Of a stretch of DNA of 54,455 nt, positions 17,650 through 27,771 are shown in pieces; position 1 is the first letter of the stretch, and every line of letters starts with the position of its first letter. The position numbers and the translations under genes are program-made. Below the pieces are notes generated by a model. The model had not been told where the DNA came from. It saw only the letters and a program-made list of their open reading frames with translations, and ran no database searches. Origin of the DNA: Bacteroidia bacterium. Its GTDB lineage: Bacteria; Bacteroidota; Bacteroidia; Flavobacteriales_D; JAUILH01. The stretch is from assembly GCA_030433115.1 (NCBI GenBank), contig JAUILH010000010.1:1-54455 (forward strand). Direction: 5' to 3'.

Positions 17650-17657
17650 CAAAGATA
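17650..17657 (-). promoter_or_regulatory. Putative -7 promoter element for the kynU operon (TATCTTTG)
   Basis: The minus strand reads TATCTTTG, an exact TAnnTTTG match, 32 nt before the kynU ATG. No clear TTG is seen at the expected -33 position. On the plus strand TAACTTTA at 17631-17638 is a one-mismatch candidate for hemL. Confidence 0.45.
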
Positions 17658-17674
17658 GAAATTCATTTGTTGTT

Positions 17675-18976
17675 ATGATGAGGAAAGAAAATCAATCGAA
17701 GAAACTATTTGAAGAAGCTTTGGGCTTATTTCCAGGAGGTGTCAATTCACCTGTTAGAGCCTTTAAGTCAGTAGGGGGAACTCCTGTTTTTATGAAAGAA
17801 GGAGATGGGTGCAAAGTGACAGATGAGGATGGTAATACTTATATTGATTTCTGTTGTTCGTGGGGACCGCTTATTCACGGTCATAACAGGTCTGAAGTCA
17901 CTCAAGCGATTGTAAATACTGCTTCAAAAGGTGCTTCTTTTGGCACACCAACCAGTGAAGAAAATGTACTGGGGAAACTCATCTTAGACAACCACAGATA
18001 TATAGATAAAATTCGTTTTGTGAGCAGTGGTACTGAGGCAACTATGTCGGCGTTACGTTTGGCAAGGGGTTACACAGGACGAGATAAAATCATCAAATTC
18101 GATGGGTGTTATCATGGACATTCGGATGGTTTGCTTGTAAAAGCTGGCTCGGGATTGGCCACATTTGGAACGAGTAGCAGTGCTGGTGTGCCACAAGCTT
18201 ATGCTGGTGAGACCATTGTGTTGCCATTGAATGATGAGGCGGCCTTAAAAGCAGCATTTGAGAACTACAAGGATGAGATTGCAGCCGTGATCATTGAACC
18301 AATCCCTGCTAATAATGGTTTATTGCTTCAGGATAAGGTCTTCTTAAATGCTCTGAGGTCCATCTGCACTGATGCGGGTACTCTATTAATATTTGATGAG
18401 GTCATTTCCGGTTTTAGAGTTGGATTTGAAGGTGCGGCTGGTTATTACGATATAGATCCTGACATCATTACGTTTGGAAAAATTATTGGAGGAGGGATGC
18501 CAGTTGGCGCTTACGGTGCGAAGGCTCAGATTATGGCAAGTGTGTCTCCGGACGGAGATGTCTATCAGGCAGGTACTTTAAGTGGAAATCCGGTGGCGAT
18601 GGCTGCAGGAGCTGCTCAATTAAAAATCTGTTTGGAAGATGGGTTTTATGATGATATGGCCACGAAAACCATGAGATTTGTAGACGGCATCAATGCATTT
18701 TGTGAAGCCCGTGGTTACGATTTCAAAATGTTTAGTGTGGGTTCTGTTTTCTGGTTGTCATTTTCGGATAAGTCACACGTTAGAAAGGCATCAGAGATTC
18801 AGGGAGAGGGCATGAATAAATACAATATATTGTTCCACTACCTATTGAATAACGGTGTTTACATGGGACCTTCTGGTTATGAGGTTGGTTTTGTGTCTTC
18901 AGCCCATACTGAAGCTGATTTGGAGTTGGCTAAAGAGAAAATTTGCCAGGGACTAGAGAAAGCATTTACAGCATAA
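17675..18976 (+). CDS. hemL: Glutamate-1-semialdehyde 2,1-aminomutase
   Basis: This PLP enzyme converts glutamate-1-semialdehyde to 5-aminolevulinate in the C5 route of tetrapyrrole synthesis. It has 433 residues, the usual length. The N-terminus LFPGGVNSPVRAFKSVGG is diagnostic. SSGTEATMSALRLARGYTGR gives the phosphate-binding region, and Lys269 in DIITFGKIIGGGMPVG is the PLP lysine. It is divergent from kynU (57 bp apart), and its last 11 bp overlap the convergent UbiA-like gene. No other hem gene is adjacent. Confidence 0.96.
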   Translation: MMRKENQSKKLFEEALGLFPGGVNSPVRAFKSVGGTPVFMKEGDGCKVTDEDGNTYIDFCCSWGPLIHGHNRSEVTQAIVNTASKGASFGTPTSEENVLGKLILDNHRYIDKIRFVSSGTEATMSALRLARGYTGRDKIIKFDGCYHGHSDGLLVKAGSGLATFGTSSSAGVPQAYAGETIVLPLNDEAALKAAFENYKDEIAAVIIEPIPANNGLLLQDKVFLNALRSICTDAGTLLIFDEVISGFRVGFEGAAGYYDIDPDIITFGKIIGGGMPVGAYGAKAQIMASVSPDGDVYQAGTLSGNPVAMAAGAAQLKICLEDGFYDDMATKTMRFVDGINAFCEARGYDFKMFSVGSVFWLSFSDKSHVRKASEIQGEGMNKYNILFHYLLNNGVYMGPSGYEVGFVSSAHTEADLELAKEKICQGLEKAFTA

Positions 18977-19781
18977 ACAGTAAGCATAGAAAAGTCCAGA
19001 TCGGAGCCGCATCCATCAAGCCAGTGAAATAAAGCTCGTGCCGATCAGATCTTGAAAAATAGATGGCTGTCCCAGTAAGGATGTTTGCAATCAACAATGG
19101 GAGCATGATGTGATCTCCATAAATCTGCCATGCCAACAATGTATGAGCTAACAAAAATGCAATAGCCAGAAAGATTGCAGGCATTTCCCCGATGGTTTGT
19201 GGAATGGTCTTTTTCGTTTTTTGATCAGAATGCATATCCCTAATGTCAAACGGGATGGTAATTGCCAGGATGTAGAGCATTTTTTCCAGGATCATTAGCA
19301 ACCAATCTGTATAGGGAATGCTGATGTTTAGGTTCAAGATTGGAATGAGTGCAGTAACTGCCCAGGTAAATGCGATTAAATAAATTTTGATTCGGGGAAT
19401 GTCTCTCAAACTGTCTTTGTTTTTCAAAAAAGGCGTGGCATATAGTACACTGATGACACCGAGGAGCCCCATGGTGACCATGGCTTCAAACGATAAATGG
19501 AAAAGTAGACATAAACAAGCTATGGCGCCAACTCCGCACAAGACTTTAAGCAGTTTTAGGTTCTCTTGAAGCCAAATGGAGCGCTCTGTTTTGATAGGGA
19601 AATTAGTTTTGAACTTGACGATTCTCTGGAAATTGTAAGTGAACAATGTGGCAAAGAACACGAAAGCTACCAGCCACCAATCAAAATCAAGATTCAGGAA
19701 TTTGTAAGATGCCATCAAATAAGCGGCTACCGCCAGGCTTACCCAAATATTACTGTAGACAACGGTTTTAAGGAGTTTCAA
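18966..19781 (-). CDS. UbiA-like polytopic membrane protein
   Basis: This 271-residue protein has about seven to eight hydrophobic segments and the layout of UbiA-superfamily prenyltransferases. The second Asp-rich motif survives as IPFDIRDMHSDQKTKKTIP, at about residues 172-190. The first motif, normally NDxxDxxxD, reads YNFQRIVKFKTN and lacks the Asp residues. That casts doubt on a classical Mg-prenyl-diphosphate mechanism. It lies 4 bp after an exported hypothetical protein, with which it is probably co-transcribed. Superfamily likely, activity unknown. Confidence 0.7.
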   Translation of the reverse strand: MKLLKTVVYSNIWVSLAVAAYLMASYKFLNLDFDWWLVAFVFFATLFTYNFQRIVKFKTNFPIKTERSIWLQENLKLLKVLCGVGAIACLCLLFHLSFEAMVTMGLLGVISVLYATPFLKNKDSLRDIPRIKIYLIAFTWAVTALIPILNLNISIPYTDWLLMILEKMLYILAITIPFDIRDMHSDQKTKKTIPQTIGEMPAIFLAIAFLLAHTLLAWQIYGDHIMLPLLIANILTGTAIYFSRSDRHELYFTGLMDAAPIWTFLCLLFML

Positions 19782-19785
19782 AAAA

Positions 19786-20457
19786 CTAGTTCAAAATTAA
19801 ATAGGCGCCCATTCCAAGAAGTACTCCAATGGCTTTGCCTTTCAAGCCGCTCATTACCCGTCTCATTTTTGCAGTTCTGGTATAGCCATCCTGGAAGTCA
19901 ATATCTTGTAGCAAAAGTGGATTTTTAACAGTTGAGGTTTTTAAGGATACACTAGGAACACCAAGTCCAACCGTGTACACAAAAGTTGTTACCAGTGGAA
20001 TCAGACTGGGTGGTGACTTGAATAAGCCGTATTCGCCACCTGCAGGTGCTTTATCTTTAGGGAGATAAGTGTCAAACAGCATAACACCAATTCCCAAACC
20101 AATACCTCCATAAAAAAACGGTTTAGGATTGTAATGATTGAAGGCGTGTTGCTCTCCTACGACATATGATTTCATTTGTTCAACGGTTCTGAAATTGCCG
20201 ATTAGCGAATCCTGACGATATAAAATCGATCTTTCGCCACCTTTGGAAACAGAGAAAACACGGTAGGCTTCAATCGTTCCGGGTTTGTTAACCTTCTTGC
20301 CATTTTCCTTGTAATAGGCACTGTATTTAACGCCAGAGGCTGAGAAACTGGTGATGTCCAACGGCATTGAACGTCCCTTCAGAAACAGAACGGTGTCTTG
20401 CTGTCCAAAAGAAGCTGTAAAAACCATCAAAAAAGAAAATGCTAACAGAAATTTCAT
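19786..20457 (-). CDS. Exported/membrane protein of unknown function
   Basis: The predicted protein has 223 residues from the ATG at 20457, selected because it starts a signal peptide (KFLLAFSFLMVFTASFGQQ); the frame is open to 20535 but that extension is not signal-like. The first 100 residues look like a small beta domain typical of Bacteroidota hypotheticals (DTVLFLKGRSMPLDI, VFSVSKGGERSILYRQDS). Two or three hydrophobic, glycine-rich stretches follow (FFYGGIGLGIGVMLFDTYL, and the C-terminal KGKAIGVLLGMGAYLILN). It precedes the UbiA-like gene by 4 bp. No family named with confidence. Confidence 0.65.
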   Translation of the reverse strand: MKFLLAFSFLMVFTASFGQQDTVLFLKGRSMPLDITSFSASGVKYSAYYKENGKKVNKPGTIEAYRVFSVSKGGERSILYRQDSLIGNFRTVEQMKSYVVGEQHAFNHYNPKPFFYGGIGLGIGVMLFDTYLPKDKAPAGGEYGLFKSPPSLIPLVTTFVYTVGLGVPSVSLKTSTVKNPLLLQDIDFQDGYTRTAKMRRVMSGLKGKAIGVLLGMGAYLILN

Positions 20458-20552
20458 GCTACAATATTTACTCAAAGATACCATCTTGTTGGGAATATAA
20501 ACATAGTGAAATTTATCTTCATCAAAACGATTCACTCTGATCTCTAATTAAA

Positions 20553-20560
20553 TATATTTG
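20553..20560 (+). promoter_or_regulatory. Putative -7 promoter element for gcvP (TATATTTG)
   Basis: TATATTTG matches TAnnTTTG exactly and ends 23 bp before the gcvP ATG, leaving a leader of roughly 17 nt. That is too short for a glycine riboswitch, and none is visible. No good -33 TTG is seen. Confidence 0.5.
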
Positions 20561-20583
20561 CTGCTCGAAAAATTGTAGACAAA

Positions 20584-23466
20584 ATGAGTGGTTTAAATAC
20601 TTTTTCAAGAAGACATATTGGTCCCAATACTGAAGAGACTAAAAAAATGTTGGATGTTGTTGCATGCAATGACCTTGAAGACTTGATTTCAAAGACAATT
20701 CCTGCCGGAATAAGATTAAAGGAACCTTTAGATATTGATGATGCTTTAACTGAAACAGATTATTTGAACCACATAAAAGAATTGGGGTCTCAAAATAGGG
20801 TTTTCGATAACTACATTGGTTTGGGGTATCACGGGACCATCACGCCTTCGGTGATTCTAAGAAATGTATTTGAAAATCCGGGTTGGTACACTGCATATAC
20901 GCCATATCAGGCTGAAATTTCTCAGGGGAGATTGGAAGCTTTATTGAATTTCCAGACCATGATAGCAGATTTAACCGGGATGGAATTGGCGAATGCTTCA
21001 TTACTGGATGAGGCTACAGCGGCAGCAGAGACGATGATCATGTTCTATAACACTAGGTCCAGAGATGCTAAGAAAAATGATGTCAAAAAGTTCTTTATTT
21101 CTGAAACCTGTTTCCCTCAGACAATTGATGTGGTAACGAGCAGAGCAACTCCACTGGGGATTGAATTGGTGATTGGTGACCACACTCAAGTGGATGTGAA
21201 TGGCGAATTCTTTGGAGCCATTGTTCAGTACCCCGACCTAACGGGAGAGATCAATGATTACCTGGCTTTCTCCGAATCTTGTCAATCTCATGATGTGAAA
21301 TTGGGTGTAGCTGCTGACATTATGTCCTTGGTTCTTCTGGAAGCTCCCGGTAATTGGGGAGCAGATGTGGTATTTGGGAATACACAAAGATTCGGTGTCC
21401 CAATGGGCTTTGGTGGGCCGCATGCCGCTTACTTTGCGACCAAAGAAGCTTATAAAAGAAACATTCCCGGAAGAATCATTGGCGTATCGGTAGATGCTGA
21501 TGGCAACAATGCTTTGAGAATGGCACTTCAAACTAGAGAGCAGCATATTAGAAGGGATAAGGCCACCTCAAATATTTGTACTGCACAAGCACTGCTGGCA
21601 GTAATGGCGAGTATGTATGCTGTGTATCATGGTCCGCAGGGCTTGAAAAATATTGCCAAAACCATCCATGCTAAAACAAAGTTATTGGCCGGTTACCTTC
21701 AAGAGTTTGGTTTTGAGGTGAACAATGGCAGTTATTTTGATACTTTGACACTCACTTTGCCAGATGGACTCCAAAAAGAAACACTTCAAATTGTTTTGGA
21801 AGCGGCTGAAATTAATATCAATTATGTATCCGATAATCAGGTGTCCATAACTCTGGATGAAAGTACCTCTGACGATAAATTGGGGAAACTGATCAGTGTG
21901 ATTGGAGATGCTTGTGGTAAAAGCCAGGAAATTGTGATTGATTATGATTTGACTACTGATTTAACCGAACGTCAAGATGAAATTTTAAGCCATCCAATTT
22001 TCTCATCACACCATTCGGAAACTAAAATGATGCGTTACCTAAAGAGTCTTGAGAACAAAGATTTGTCTTTAGTGCATTCTATGATTCCTTTGGGGTCATG
22101 TACTATGAAGTTGAATGCAGCCAGTGAATTGATTCCTTTGAGCTGGCCTGAATTCGCAAACATTCACCCATTCGCTCCAGTTGAGCAAACTCAGGGGTAT
22201 CAGGAAGTATTTTCAAATCTGGATGCGGATTTGTCTGAGATAACAGGATTTCACAAAGTATCACTTCAGCCTAATTCCGGAGCGCAAGGAGAGTACGCTG
22301 GACTCATGGTTATCCGGGCCTATCACGAAGATAGGGGAGAAGGCCACAGAAATATTGTGCTGATTCCAAGCTCTGCCCATGGGACAAATCCTGCCAGTGC
22401 AGTAATGGCCGGTATGCAGGTGGTTGTGGTTAAATGTGATGAGAATGGGAACATTGATGTGGATGACTTGAGGGCTCAGGCTGAAAAGCATAGTGAGAAT
22501 TTATCGTCTCTTATGATCACCTACCCTTCAACGCACGGTGTGTTTGAAGAATCAGTGAAAGAAATTACGGACATCATTCATTTACATGGTGGACAAGTGT
22601 ATATGGATGGTGCCAATATGAATGCCCAGGTGGGCTTAACCAATCCAGGGAATATTGGCGCAGATGTCTGTCATTTGAATTTGCACAAAACTTTCGCTAT
22701 TCCACATGGTGGTGGCGGACCTGGAATGGGACCAATTGGAGTTGTAGAACATCTGGCACCGTATTTACCGGGTAACCCAATTGTGGAAACGGGTGGAGAT
22801 AAAGCCATTAATTCTATTTCCGCAGCGCCATGGGGAAGTTCTCTGATTCTTTTAATTTCTTATGGATACATTAAAATGTTGGGGGCTGAAGGTCTCAAAG
22901 CGTCTACTGAAAATGCCATCCTAAACGCCAACTATATTAAAAAACGCTTGTCTAATCATTACCCCGTTCTTTACACTGGTAAAAATGATACGGTGGCGCA
23001 TGAAATGATTTTAGACTGCAGACACTTTAAGAAAACAGCTGGAGTAGAGGTGGAAGACATTGCCAAAAGACTAATTGATTATGGCTTTCATGCACCAACG
23101 GTTTCCTTTCCGGTTGCGGGAACTTTAATGGTTGAACCAACAGAAAGTGAATCCATTGAAGAATTGGATAGATTTTGTGATGCCATGATTTCTATAAAAG
23201 AAGAGATTGATGAAATTGTAAACGGCATTTATGACCAATCCAATAATGTCTTAAAAAATGCACCACATCCTTCCGAAAGGTTGATGAGTGATACTTATGA
23301 TTTGCCATACGGTCGTGAGAAAGCAGCCTTTCCTTTGCCTTATCTGAAAAACAATAAATATTGGGTGCCTACCGCAAGGGTAGATAATGCACATGGCGAC
23401 AGGAATTTGGTGTGTAGCTGTCTGCCTATTGAAATGTATGAAACGTTGATAGAAGAGCAATCTTGA
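20584..23466 (+). CDS. gcvP: Glycine dehydrogenase (aminomethyl-transferring), P protein
   Basis: This PLP-dependent P protein of the glycine cleavage system decarboxylates glycine and passes the aminomethyl group to lipoyl-GcvH. It is the fused alpha-beta form (960 residues) rather than split GcvPA/GcvPB. The N-terminus [17 protein letters not shown] is characteristic. The PLP lysine is Lys702 in [20 protein letters not shown]. Conserved stretches [16 protein letters not shown] and [10 protein letters not shown] are present. It stands alone, with its own promoter; gcvT and gcvH are not in the window. Confidence 0.97.
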   Translation: MSGLNTFSRRHIGPNTEETKKMLDVVACNDLEDLISKTIPAGIRLKEPLDIDDALTETDYLNHIKELGSQNRVFDNYIGLGYHGTITPSVILRNVFENPGWYTAYTPYQAEISQGRLEALLNFQTMIADLTGMELANASLLDEATAAAETMIMFYNTRSRDAKKNDVKKFFISETCFPQTIDVVTSRATPLGIELVIGDHTQVDVNGEFFGAIVQYPDLTGEINDYLAFSESCQSHDVKLGVAADIMSLVLLEAPGNWGADVVFGNTQRFGVPMGFGGPHAAYFATKEAYKRNIPGRIIGVSVDADGNNALRMALQTREQHIRRDKATSNICTAQALLAVMASMYAVYHGPQGLKNIAKTIHAKTKLLAGYLQEFGFEVNNGSYFDTLTLTLPDGLQKETLQIVLEAAEININYVSDNQVSITLDESTSDDKLGKLISVIGDACGKSQEIVIDYDLTTDLTERQDEILSHPIFSSHHSETKMMRYLKSLENKDLSLVHSMIPLGSCTMKLNAASELIPLSWPEFANIHPFAPVEQTQGYQEVFSNLDADLSEITGFHKVSLQPNSGAQGEYAGLMVIRAYHEDRGEGHRNIVLIPSSAHGTNPASAVMAGMQVVVVKCDENGNIDVDDLRAQAEKHSENLSSLMITYPSTHGVFEESVKEITDIIHLHGGQVYMDGANMNAQVGLTNPGNIGADVCHLNLHKTFAIPHGGGGPGMGPIGVVEHLAPYLPGNPIVETGGDKAINSISAAPWGSSLILLISYGYIKMLGAEGLKASTENAILNANYIKKRLSNHYPVLYTGKNDTVAHEMILDCRHFKKTAGVEVEDIAKRLIDYGFHAPTVSFPVAGTLMVEPTESESIEELDRFCDAMISIKEEIDEIVNGIYDQSNNVLKNAPHPSERLMSDTYDLPYGREKAAFPLPYLKNNKYWVPTARVDNAHGDRNLVCSCLPIEMYETLIEEQS

Positions 23467-23502
23467 TCGATTAATTGATTTTAAAGTACGATAAAGTTTT
23501 AG

Positions 23503-23510
23503 TAAATTTG
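23503..23510 (+). promoter_or_regulatory. Putative -7 promoter element for the first T9SS protein (TAAATTTG)
   Basis: TAAATTTG matches TAnnTTTG exactly, 42 bp before the preferred ATG at 23553. It separates this gene from gcvP, which ends 36 bp upstream of the element. Confidence 0.45.
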
Positions 23511-23552
23511 GGGTACTTGTTGATAGCTAAAGTTTAAATTAAGTTGATTATT

Positions 23553-25502
23553 ATGAAGAAAATTTACACGCTTGCAGCAGCGTTGATGTTAGGGTCATTC
23601 GCTATGGCTCAAACTGGAGCGCCTTTGCAGCCGGCTAATTCTAGTGTGCATGCCGGAAATAAATATATGCACCAAATCACTGTTGCTCAAGGTAACAAAG
23701 TGGTAGATAATGAAAGAATGGGTGAATACATCACGGAGGATTTCGAAATGGGATTTGCCGGAAACAATACTGGTTCTGCACCGGTTGTTGGTGGTTCTAT
23801 GTGGACTACAGTGGTAACGCCTGGTTCTAATGTTCAGGTTGATTGGGAAATCACAACCGTAGGTCATGCGAATGATGCAGGGTCAACGTTTACCATTCCT
23901 GCATTGAACAGTACTACTGGTATTGGAGTAGGTCAGTGGGCGCTTTTAGATTCCGATTCTGATGGATCTGGTGGTGCCAGTGAAGAAAACTTCTTGGTGT
24001 CTCCTGAGTATGATTTAACTTCTGTGACCAACAATGCATTGGCATTGGAGTGGCAACAGTTTTTCGCTGAGTGGACAAACCCAGTTGATGACAGTATTTG
24101 GGTAGAGATTTCTACTGATGGTGGAACTAACTGGACTCAAATGCCTTCTATCGATGATGGTGTAGGAAGAGATAACAGACCTAATCCGGAGATTGTTAGA
24201 ATTGACTTGACTGCTTTAAACCTTGCAGGTGAAAGCTCGTTCATGTTCAGATTTCACTGGAAAGGTGAGTGGAACTACGGATGGCAGGTTGATGACGTTG
24301 TATTGGTTGATCTTCCACCAGACAATCTTGTATTGAATACTGCAAGAGCAACACACAATGCTGTGAACGCCGCTGGTGTATCAGACAAAATTACTTATAC
24401 CAAGATTCCAGACGAGCAAGTATTCGATATGGAAATCTCAGGTAATGTAATGAACTTGGGTGCGAATGCTCAAACCAACGTTCAGTTAACAGGTACAAGT
24501 GGTGCTTACACTGGTATGTCTCCAATGATTGGTTTGGCTCCAGGTGAAGATTCTACTTTGGTAGCTTCTTCTTTCTTTAATCCTGGTACAACACTTCAAT
24601 CTCATACTGTGAATTATGCAGTTTCTTATACCAATGTTATCAATGAAGATAACCCTGCTGGATTATTAGGTTCGTTCACATTTGAGATTACTGACTCTGA
24701 GTACTCCAGAGATAATGATGATTACACTGGTCCTGGTCTATGGAATGGTGACGACGGAGCTGGTACAACTAATTCATTTGAGTTAGGACATGCTTTCCAG
24801 ATTGAAGCTACAGACGACATGGAAGGTGTGAGTTGTGCTTTAACAGGATCTTCTGATGCTGGTGTATTGGCATATGCTTCTGTTTACCAGGTGAACACGA
24901 CTTCTGGTGAATTTGATTTAGTTGCTCAAAGTAATGATGTTGAAATCAAGTCTTGGAACATCCCTGCTGCCACTGGTGCCGGGTCTGTTGAAACTTGGTT
25001 CCCATTACAAGCTACTTTAAATGCTGGTGAAACTTACATTGTTGTTATTGGTCACTATGGTGGTCCTGGAGCATTAGTTTTGGCTAACTCTACAACTGCT
25101 GTGGCAACTGCTAACACAACTTTCTTGTACGATCCAAATGCAACTACTGGTGGTCCTTGGTTCTACATAACTTCAGTACCAATGGTAAGAACTCACTTTT
25201 CTGTTCCTGCTTGGGCTGGTGTTGAAGATGTTGAAGCTACTAGCGCTAAGTTATTCCAAAACCAACCAAACCCGTTCAACGGAACAACTACTATTAGCTA
25301 CAGCTTAGAGCAAGCTGGTAAAGTGTCTTTAACTGTTGTTGATGTAAACGGTAAGGTAGTAGCTACTTTCAATGAAGGTATGAAGTCTGCAGGGAACTAC
25401 TCTGTAACTTTCAATGCGGATGAATTAGCATCTGGAATCTACAACTATTCATTGAACGTGAATGGTGAGAGAATCACTAAGAGAATGATCATTACTAAGT
25501 AA
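23553..25502 (+). CDS. T9SS type A sorting-domain secreted protein, tandem copy 1
   Basis: This cell-surface or secreted protein has 649 residues from the ATG at 23553 (an upstream ATG at 23544 adds three residues). The signal peptide is KKIYTLAAALMLGSFAMAQ. An N-terminal beta-sandwich (about residues 60-255) contains EEWD-type features such as WVEISTDGGTNWTQMPSIDD, and resembles MAM/jelly-roll domains. A region with GHYGGPGALVLAN and FLYDPNATTGGPWF follows. The type A C-terminal sorting domain begins LFQNQPNPFNGTTTISYSL and ends KRMIITK. Codons are strongly biased (AAC, TTC, GGT, ACT), suggesting high expression. It is paralogous to the next gene. Function unknown. Confidence 0.88.
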   Translation: MKKIYTLAAALMLGSFAMAQTGAPLQPANSSVHAGNKYMHQITVAQGNKVVDNERMGEYITEDFEMGFAGNNTGSAPVVGGSMWTTVVTPGSNVQVDWEITTVGHANDAGSTFTIPALNSTTGIGVGQWALLDSDSDGSGGASEENFLVSPEYDLTSVTNNALALEWQQFFAEWTNPVDDSIWVEISTDGGTNWTQMPSIDDGVGRDNRPNPEIVRIDLTALNLAGESSFMFRFHWKGEWNYGWQVDDVVLVDLPPDNLVLNTARATHNAVNAAGVSDKITYTKIPDEQVFDMEISGNVMNLGANAQTNVQLTGTSGAYTGMSPMIGLAPGEDSTLVASSFFNPGTTLQSHTVNYAVSYTNVINEDNPAGLLGSFTFEITDSEYSRDNDDYTGPGLWNGDDGAGTTNSFELGHAFQIEATDDMEGVSCALTGSSDAGVLAYASVYQVNTTSGEFDLVAQSNDVEIKSWNIPAATGAGSVETWFPLQATLNAGETYIVVIGHYGGPGALVLANSTTAVATANTTFLYDPNATTGGPWFYITSVPMVRTHFSVPAWAGVEDVEATSAKLFQNQPNPFNGTTTISYSLEQAGKVSLTVVDVNGKVVATFNEGMKSAGNYSVTFNADELASGIYNYSLNVNGERITKRMIITK

Positions 25503-25524
25503 GATCATCTAACATACATTGTTA

Positions 25525-25551
25525 AAGGGGCGCAATTGCGCCCCTTTTTTT
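25525..25551 (+). terminator. Strong intrinsic terminator after T9SS copy 1
   Basis: AAAGGGGCGCAATTGCGCCCC plus TTT is a perfect 24-nt palindrome (25525-25548), and its last T residues run into a seven-T tract. It lies 22 bp past the stop codon. Confidence 0.88.
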
Positions 25552-25693
25552 GTTGGTATTTTAACACCAAAATATAGAATACTCAACATATTTTACCTTT
25601 CACTCAATAATGCATACACCTTGCATGAAAAACAAGGGATTAATTCTTATCTTTAAGCTATCAAATTGTAAAATTTAATTAATTATTTGGGAT

Positions 25694-27649
25694 ATGAAAA
25701 AAGTTTACTTATTGGCTTCAGCGCTAATGGTAGGAGGTTTGGCTACGGCTCAAAGAACCCAGTACTCTGGTGTGATCTCTCCATTTATGCAGGAAGCAGA
25801 AAAGTCCAAAATCCAAAATCAATATGGTGATAAGGATGCTGAGGGTGCTGAATACAGAGGTACACCTATTTGGACTGAAGATTTTGCCAACGGATTGGCA
25901 GGAAATAATGGTAGTACGAACCCTGCATGGACTGTAGGTGGAACAGATGGAAATATCTGGAAGCATGATTTCTTCGGGCCAGAAGGATGTTACTCCGGTA
26001 ACACGCCAAATCCATTGTTTACAACGGCAGCTAACGGACACATGTTATTTGATGTGGACAGCTCTAACTGTATCAACGCATCTACTAACCCACCAACCAT
26101 CTCTCAGATTGATAGAGAAGGTGAGTTGATTTCTCCATCTATCAACTTGGTGGGAGAAATGAATGTGAACGTAAGATTTGAACACCAGTTCAGATACTGC
26201 TGTACTGCTACACTTGAATTAATGTTAGGTGTATCTAACGATGGTGGTTCTACTTGGACTGAGTGGGATGTGTCTGCAGGGATTGATGTGAATGATGCAT
26301 CTGATAACCCTCAAATCGCTAACATCAATGTAACTCAAGTAGCGGCTAACCAGCCAAACGTGATGTTGAGATTCAGATGGGGTGGTGGTATTTCTCACTA
26401 CTTCTGGTCAATTGATGACATTGCAGTTATTCCTTCTCCAGCTCATGAAGCGGATGTTGTAGATGCTTTCTGGGGATCAACTACGGATGGTGTACCTTAT
26501 ACAATGGTTCCGGACGAAGAAGCTCAAGACTTCTATTCCTATGGAAACATGTCTAACCAAGGTGCTTCAAACGAAGATTTATCTTTTGATATTGATGTGT
26601 CTGGTGCTGCTACTCTTTTCAGTGGAACTGGATCTAACTCTCCTATTACGTTGATGCCTGGTCAAGGTGGAACAGATGGATTAGGTTACGATTCAACCAA
26701 CACGCCATGGAACTCTGGTACTACAATTGGTGCTTACACGCAGACTTATACGGTAGATTATCCGAACATTGCAATGGATGACAACACGACTAACAACGAG
26801 ATCACTTACCCTTTCTGGGTAACAGATCACAGATATGGTCGTGATATTGATGAATATTCTGGATCGGGTATTTGGAATAGTGATGATGGTGCTGGAACGA
26901 CTAACTCGTTTACATTAGGACCATTGGTAACTATGCAGAATAATGCAACTATCTACTCTATTGAAGTAGCATTCACTGGATCTACTGATGCTGGTGTATT
27001 GGCTTACCCAGAAATTTATGAGGTAGATGCAACGGGTAACTTCTCATTGGTATATACCGGTTCTGGAACTAATGATGAGGTAACCTTAACAAACCAAGAT
27101 ATCTCTTTGAGCCCAACTATCACTCCTGTGAAGTTATTGATCAACGGAGGAACTGGTGCTGGTGGATTCTCTTTGAATGGAGGTACTCAGTACTTATTCT
27201 GTGTTGGACACTACGGTGGACCAAATGCATTGGTAATCATGAACGGTGGTATCACTGCTCCTGACCAAACTGTATTCTTGTACGATCCTAACGCTGCAAC
27301 TGGTGGCCCATGGTTCTTCACAAGAAGTACGCCAGTTATTAGAGGTGTATTTGATCCAGAAGGTGTGAATGTAGAGGAAAATGAGAGCGGTATTAGCTTA
27401 GGTCAAAACATGCCTAACCCATTCGATGGTTCTTCTAGAATTAACTTCTCTTTGGAAAACAGTGCAAATGTAACTTTCGAGATTACTGATGTGACTGGTA
27501 AAATCGTGAAGACTATCCAGAAAGGTAACTTATCTGCAGGTCAGCACATGATTGAATTAGACGCTAATGAGTTCGCTGGTGGTATTTACAACTATACTAT
27601 CAAAGCAGACGGTGTAACGTCTACCAAGAGAATGATCATTACTAAGTAA
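25694..27649 (+). CDS. T9SS type A sorting-domain secreted protein, tandem copy 2
   Basis: This secreted protein has 651 residues and the same architecture as the preceding gene. The signal peptide is KKVYLLASALMVGGLATAQ. A jelly-roll-like domain follows (MLGVSNDGGSTWTEWDVSA), then a shared region with DAGVLAYPEIYEVDATGNF, GHYGGPNALVIMN and FLYDPNAATGGPWFF. The type A sorting domain starts LGQNMPNPFDGSSRINFSL and ends KRMIITK. The last 24 nt, including the stop, are identical to copy 1. Codon use has the same high-expression bias. A TATCTTTA element at 25648-25655 is a weak promoter candidate. Probably a highly expressed surface protein; role unknown. Confidence 0.88.
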   Translation: MKKVYLLASALMVGGLATAQRTQYSGVISPFMQEAEKSKIQNQYGDKDAEGAEYRGTPIWTEDFANGLAGNNGSTNPAWTVGGTDGNIWKHDFFGPEGCYSGNTPNPLFTTAANGHMLFDVDSSNCINASTNPPTISQIDREGELISPSINLVGEMNVNVRFEHQFRYCCTATLELMLGVSNDGGSTWTEWDVSAGIDVNDASDNPQIANINVTQVAANQPNVMLRFRWGGGISHYFWSIDDIAVIPSPAHEADVVDAFWGSTTDGVPYTMVPDEEAQDFYSYGNMSNQGASNEDLSFDIDVSGAATLFSGTGSNSPITLMPGQGGTDGLGYDSTNTPWNSGTTIGAYTQTYTVDYPNIAMDDNTTNNEITYPFWVTDHRYGRDIDEYSGSGIWNSDDGAGTTNSFTLGPLVTMQNNATIYSIEVAFTGSTDAGVLAYPEIYEVDATGNFSLVYTGSGTNDEVTLTNQDISLSPTITPVKLLINGGTGAGGFSLNGGTQYLFCVGHYGGPNALVIMNGGITAPDQTVFLYDPNAATGGPWFFTRSTPVIRGVFDPEGVNVEENESGISLGQNMPNPFDGSSRINFSLENSANVTFEITDVTGKIVKTIQKGNLSAGQHMIELDANEFAGGIYNYTIKADGVTSTKRMIITK

Positions 27650-27668
27650 TTAGTTTTCTATATTTGAG

Positions 27669-27697
27669 AAAGGGGGTGTGAAAGCATCCCCTTTTTT
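27669..27697 (+). terminator. Intrinsic terminator after T9SS copy 2
   Basis: AAAGGGGGTG (27669-27678) pairs with CATCCCCTTT (27685-27694), a 10-bp stem with one G-T pair and a 6-nt loop, running into a six-T tract. Confidence 0.85.
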
Positions 27698-27771
27698 GTT
27701 GTTTGAATGTTTTATGCTAAAGTAGCTTAAGGTAATTTTCTGAATGTTACAGGAAAAAGAAGGATGAGTGA

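Noticed and set aside
20536..20583. Glycine riboswitch upstream of gcvP
   Set aside because: Only 48 bp separate the divergent open frames here and the predicted leader is about 17 nt, too short for a glycine aptamer.
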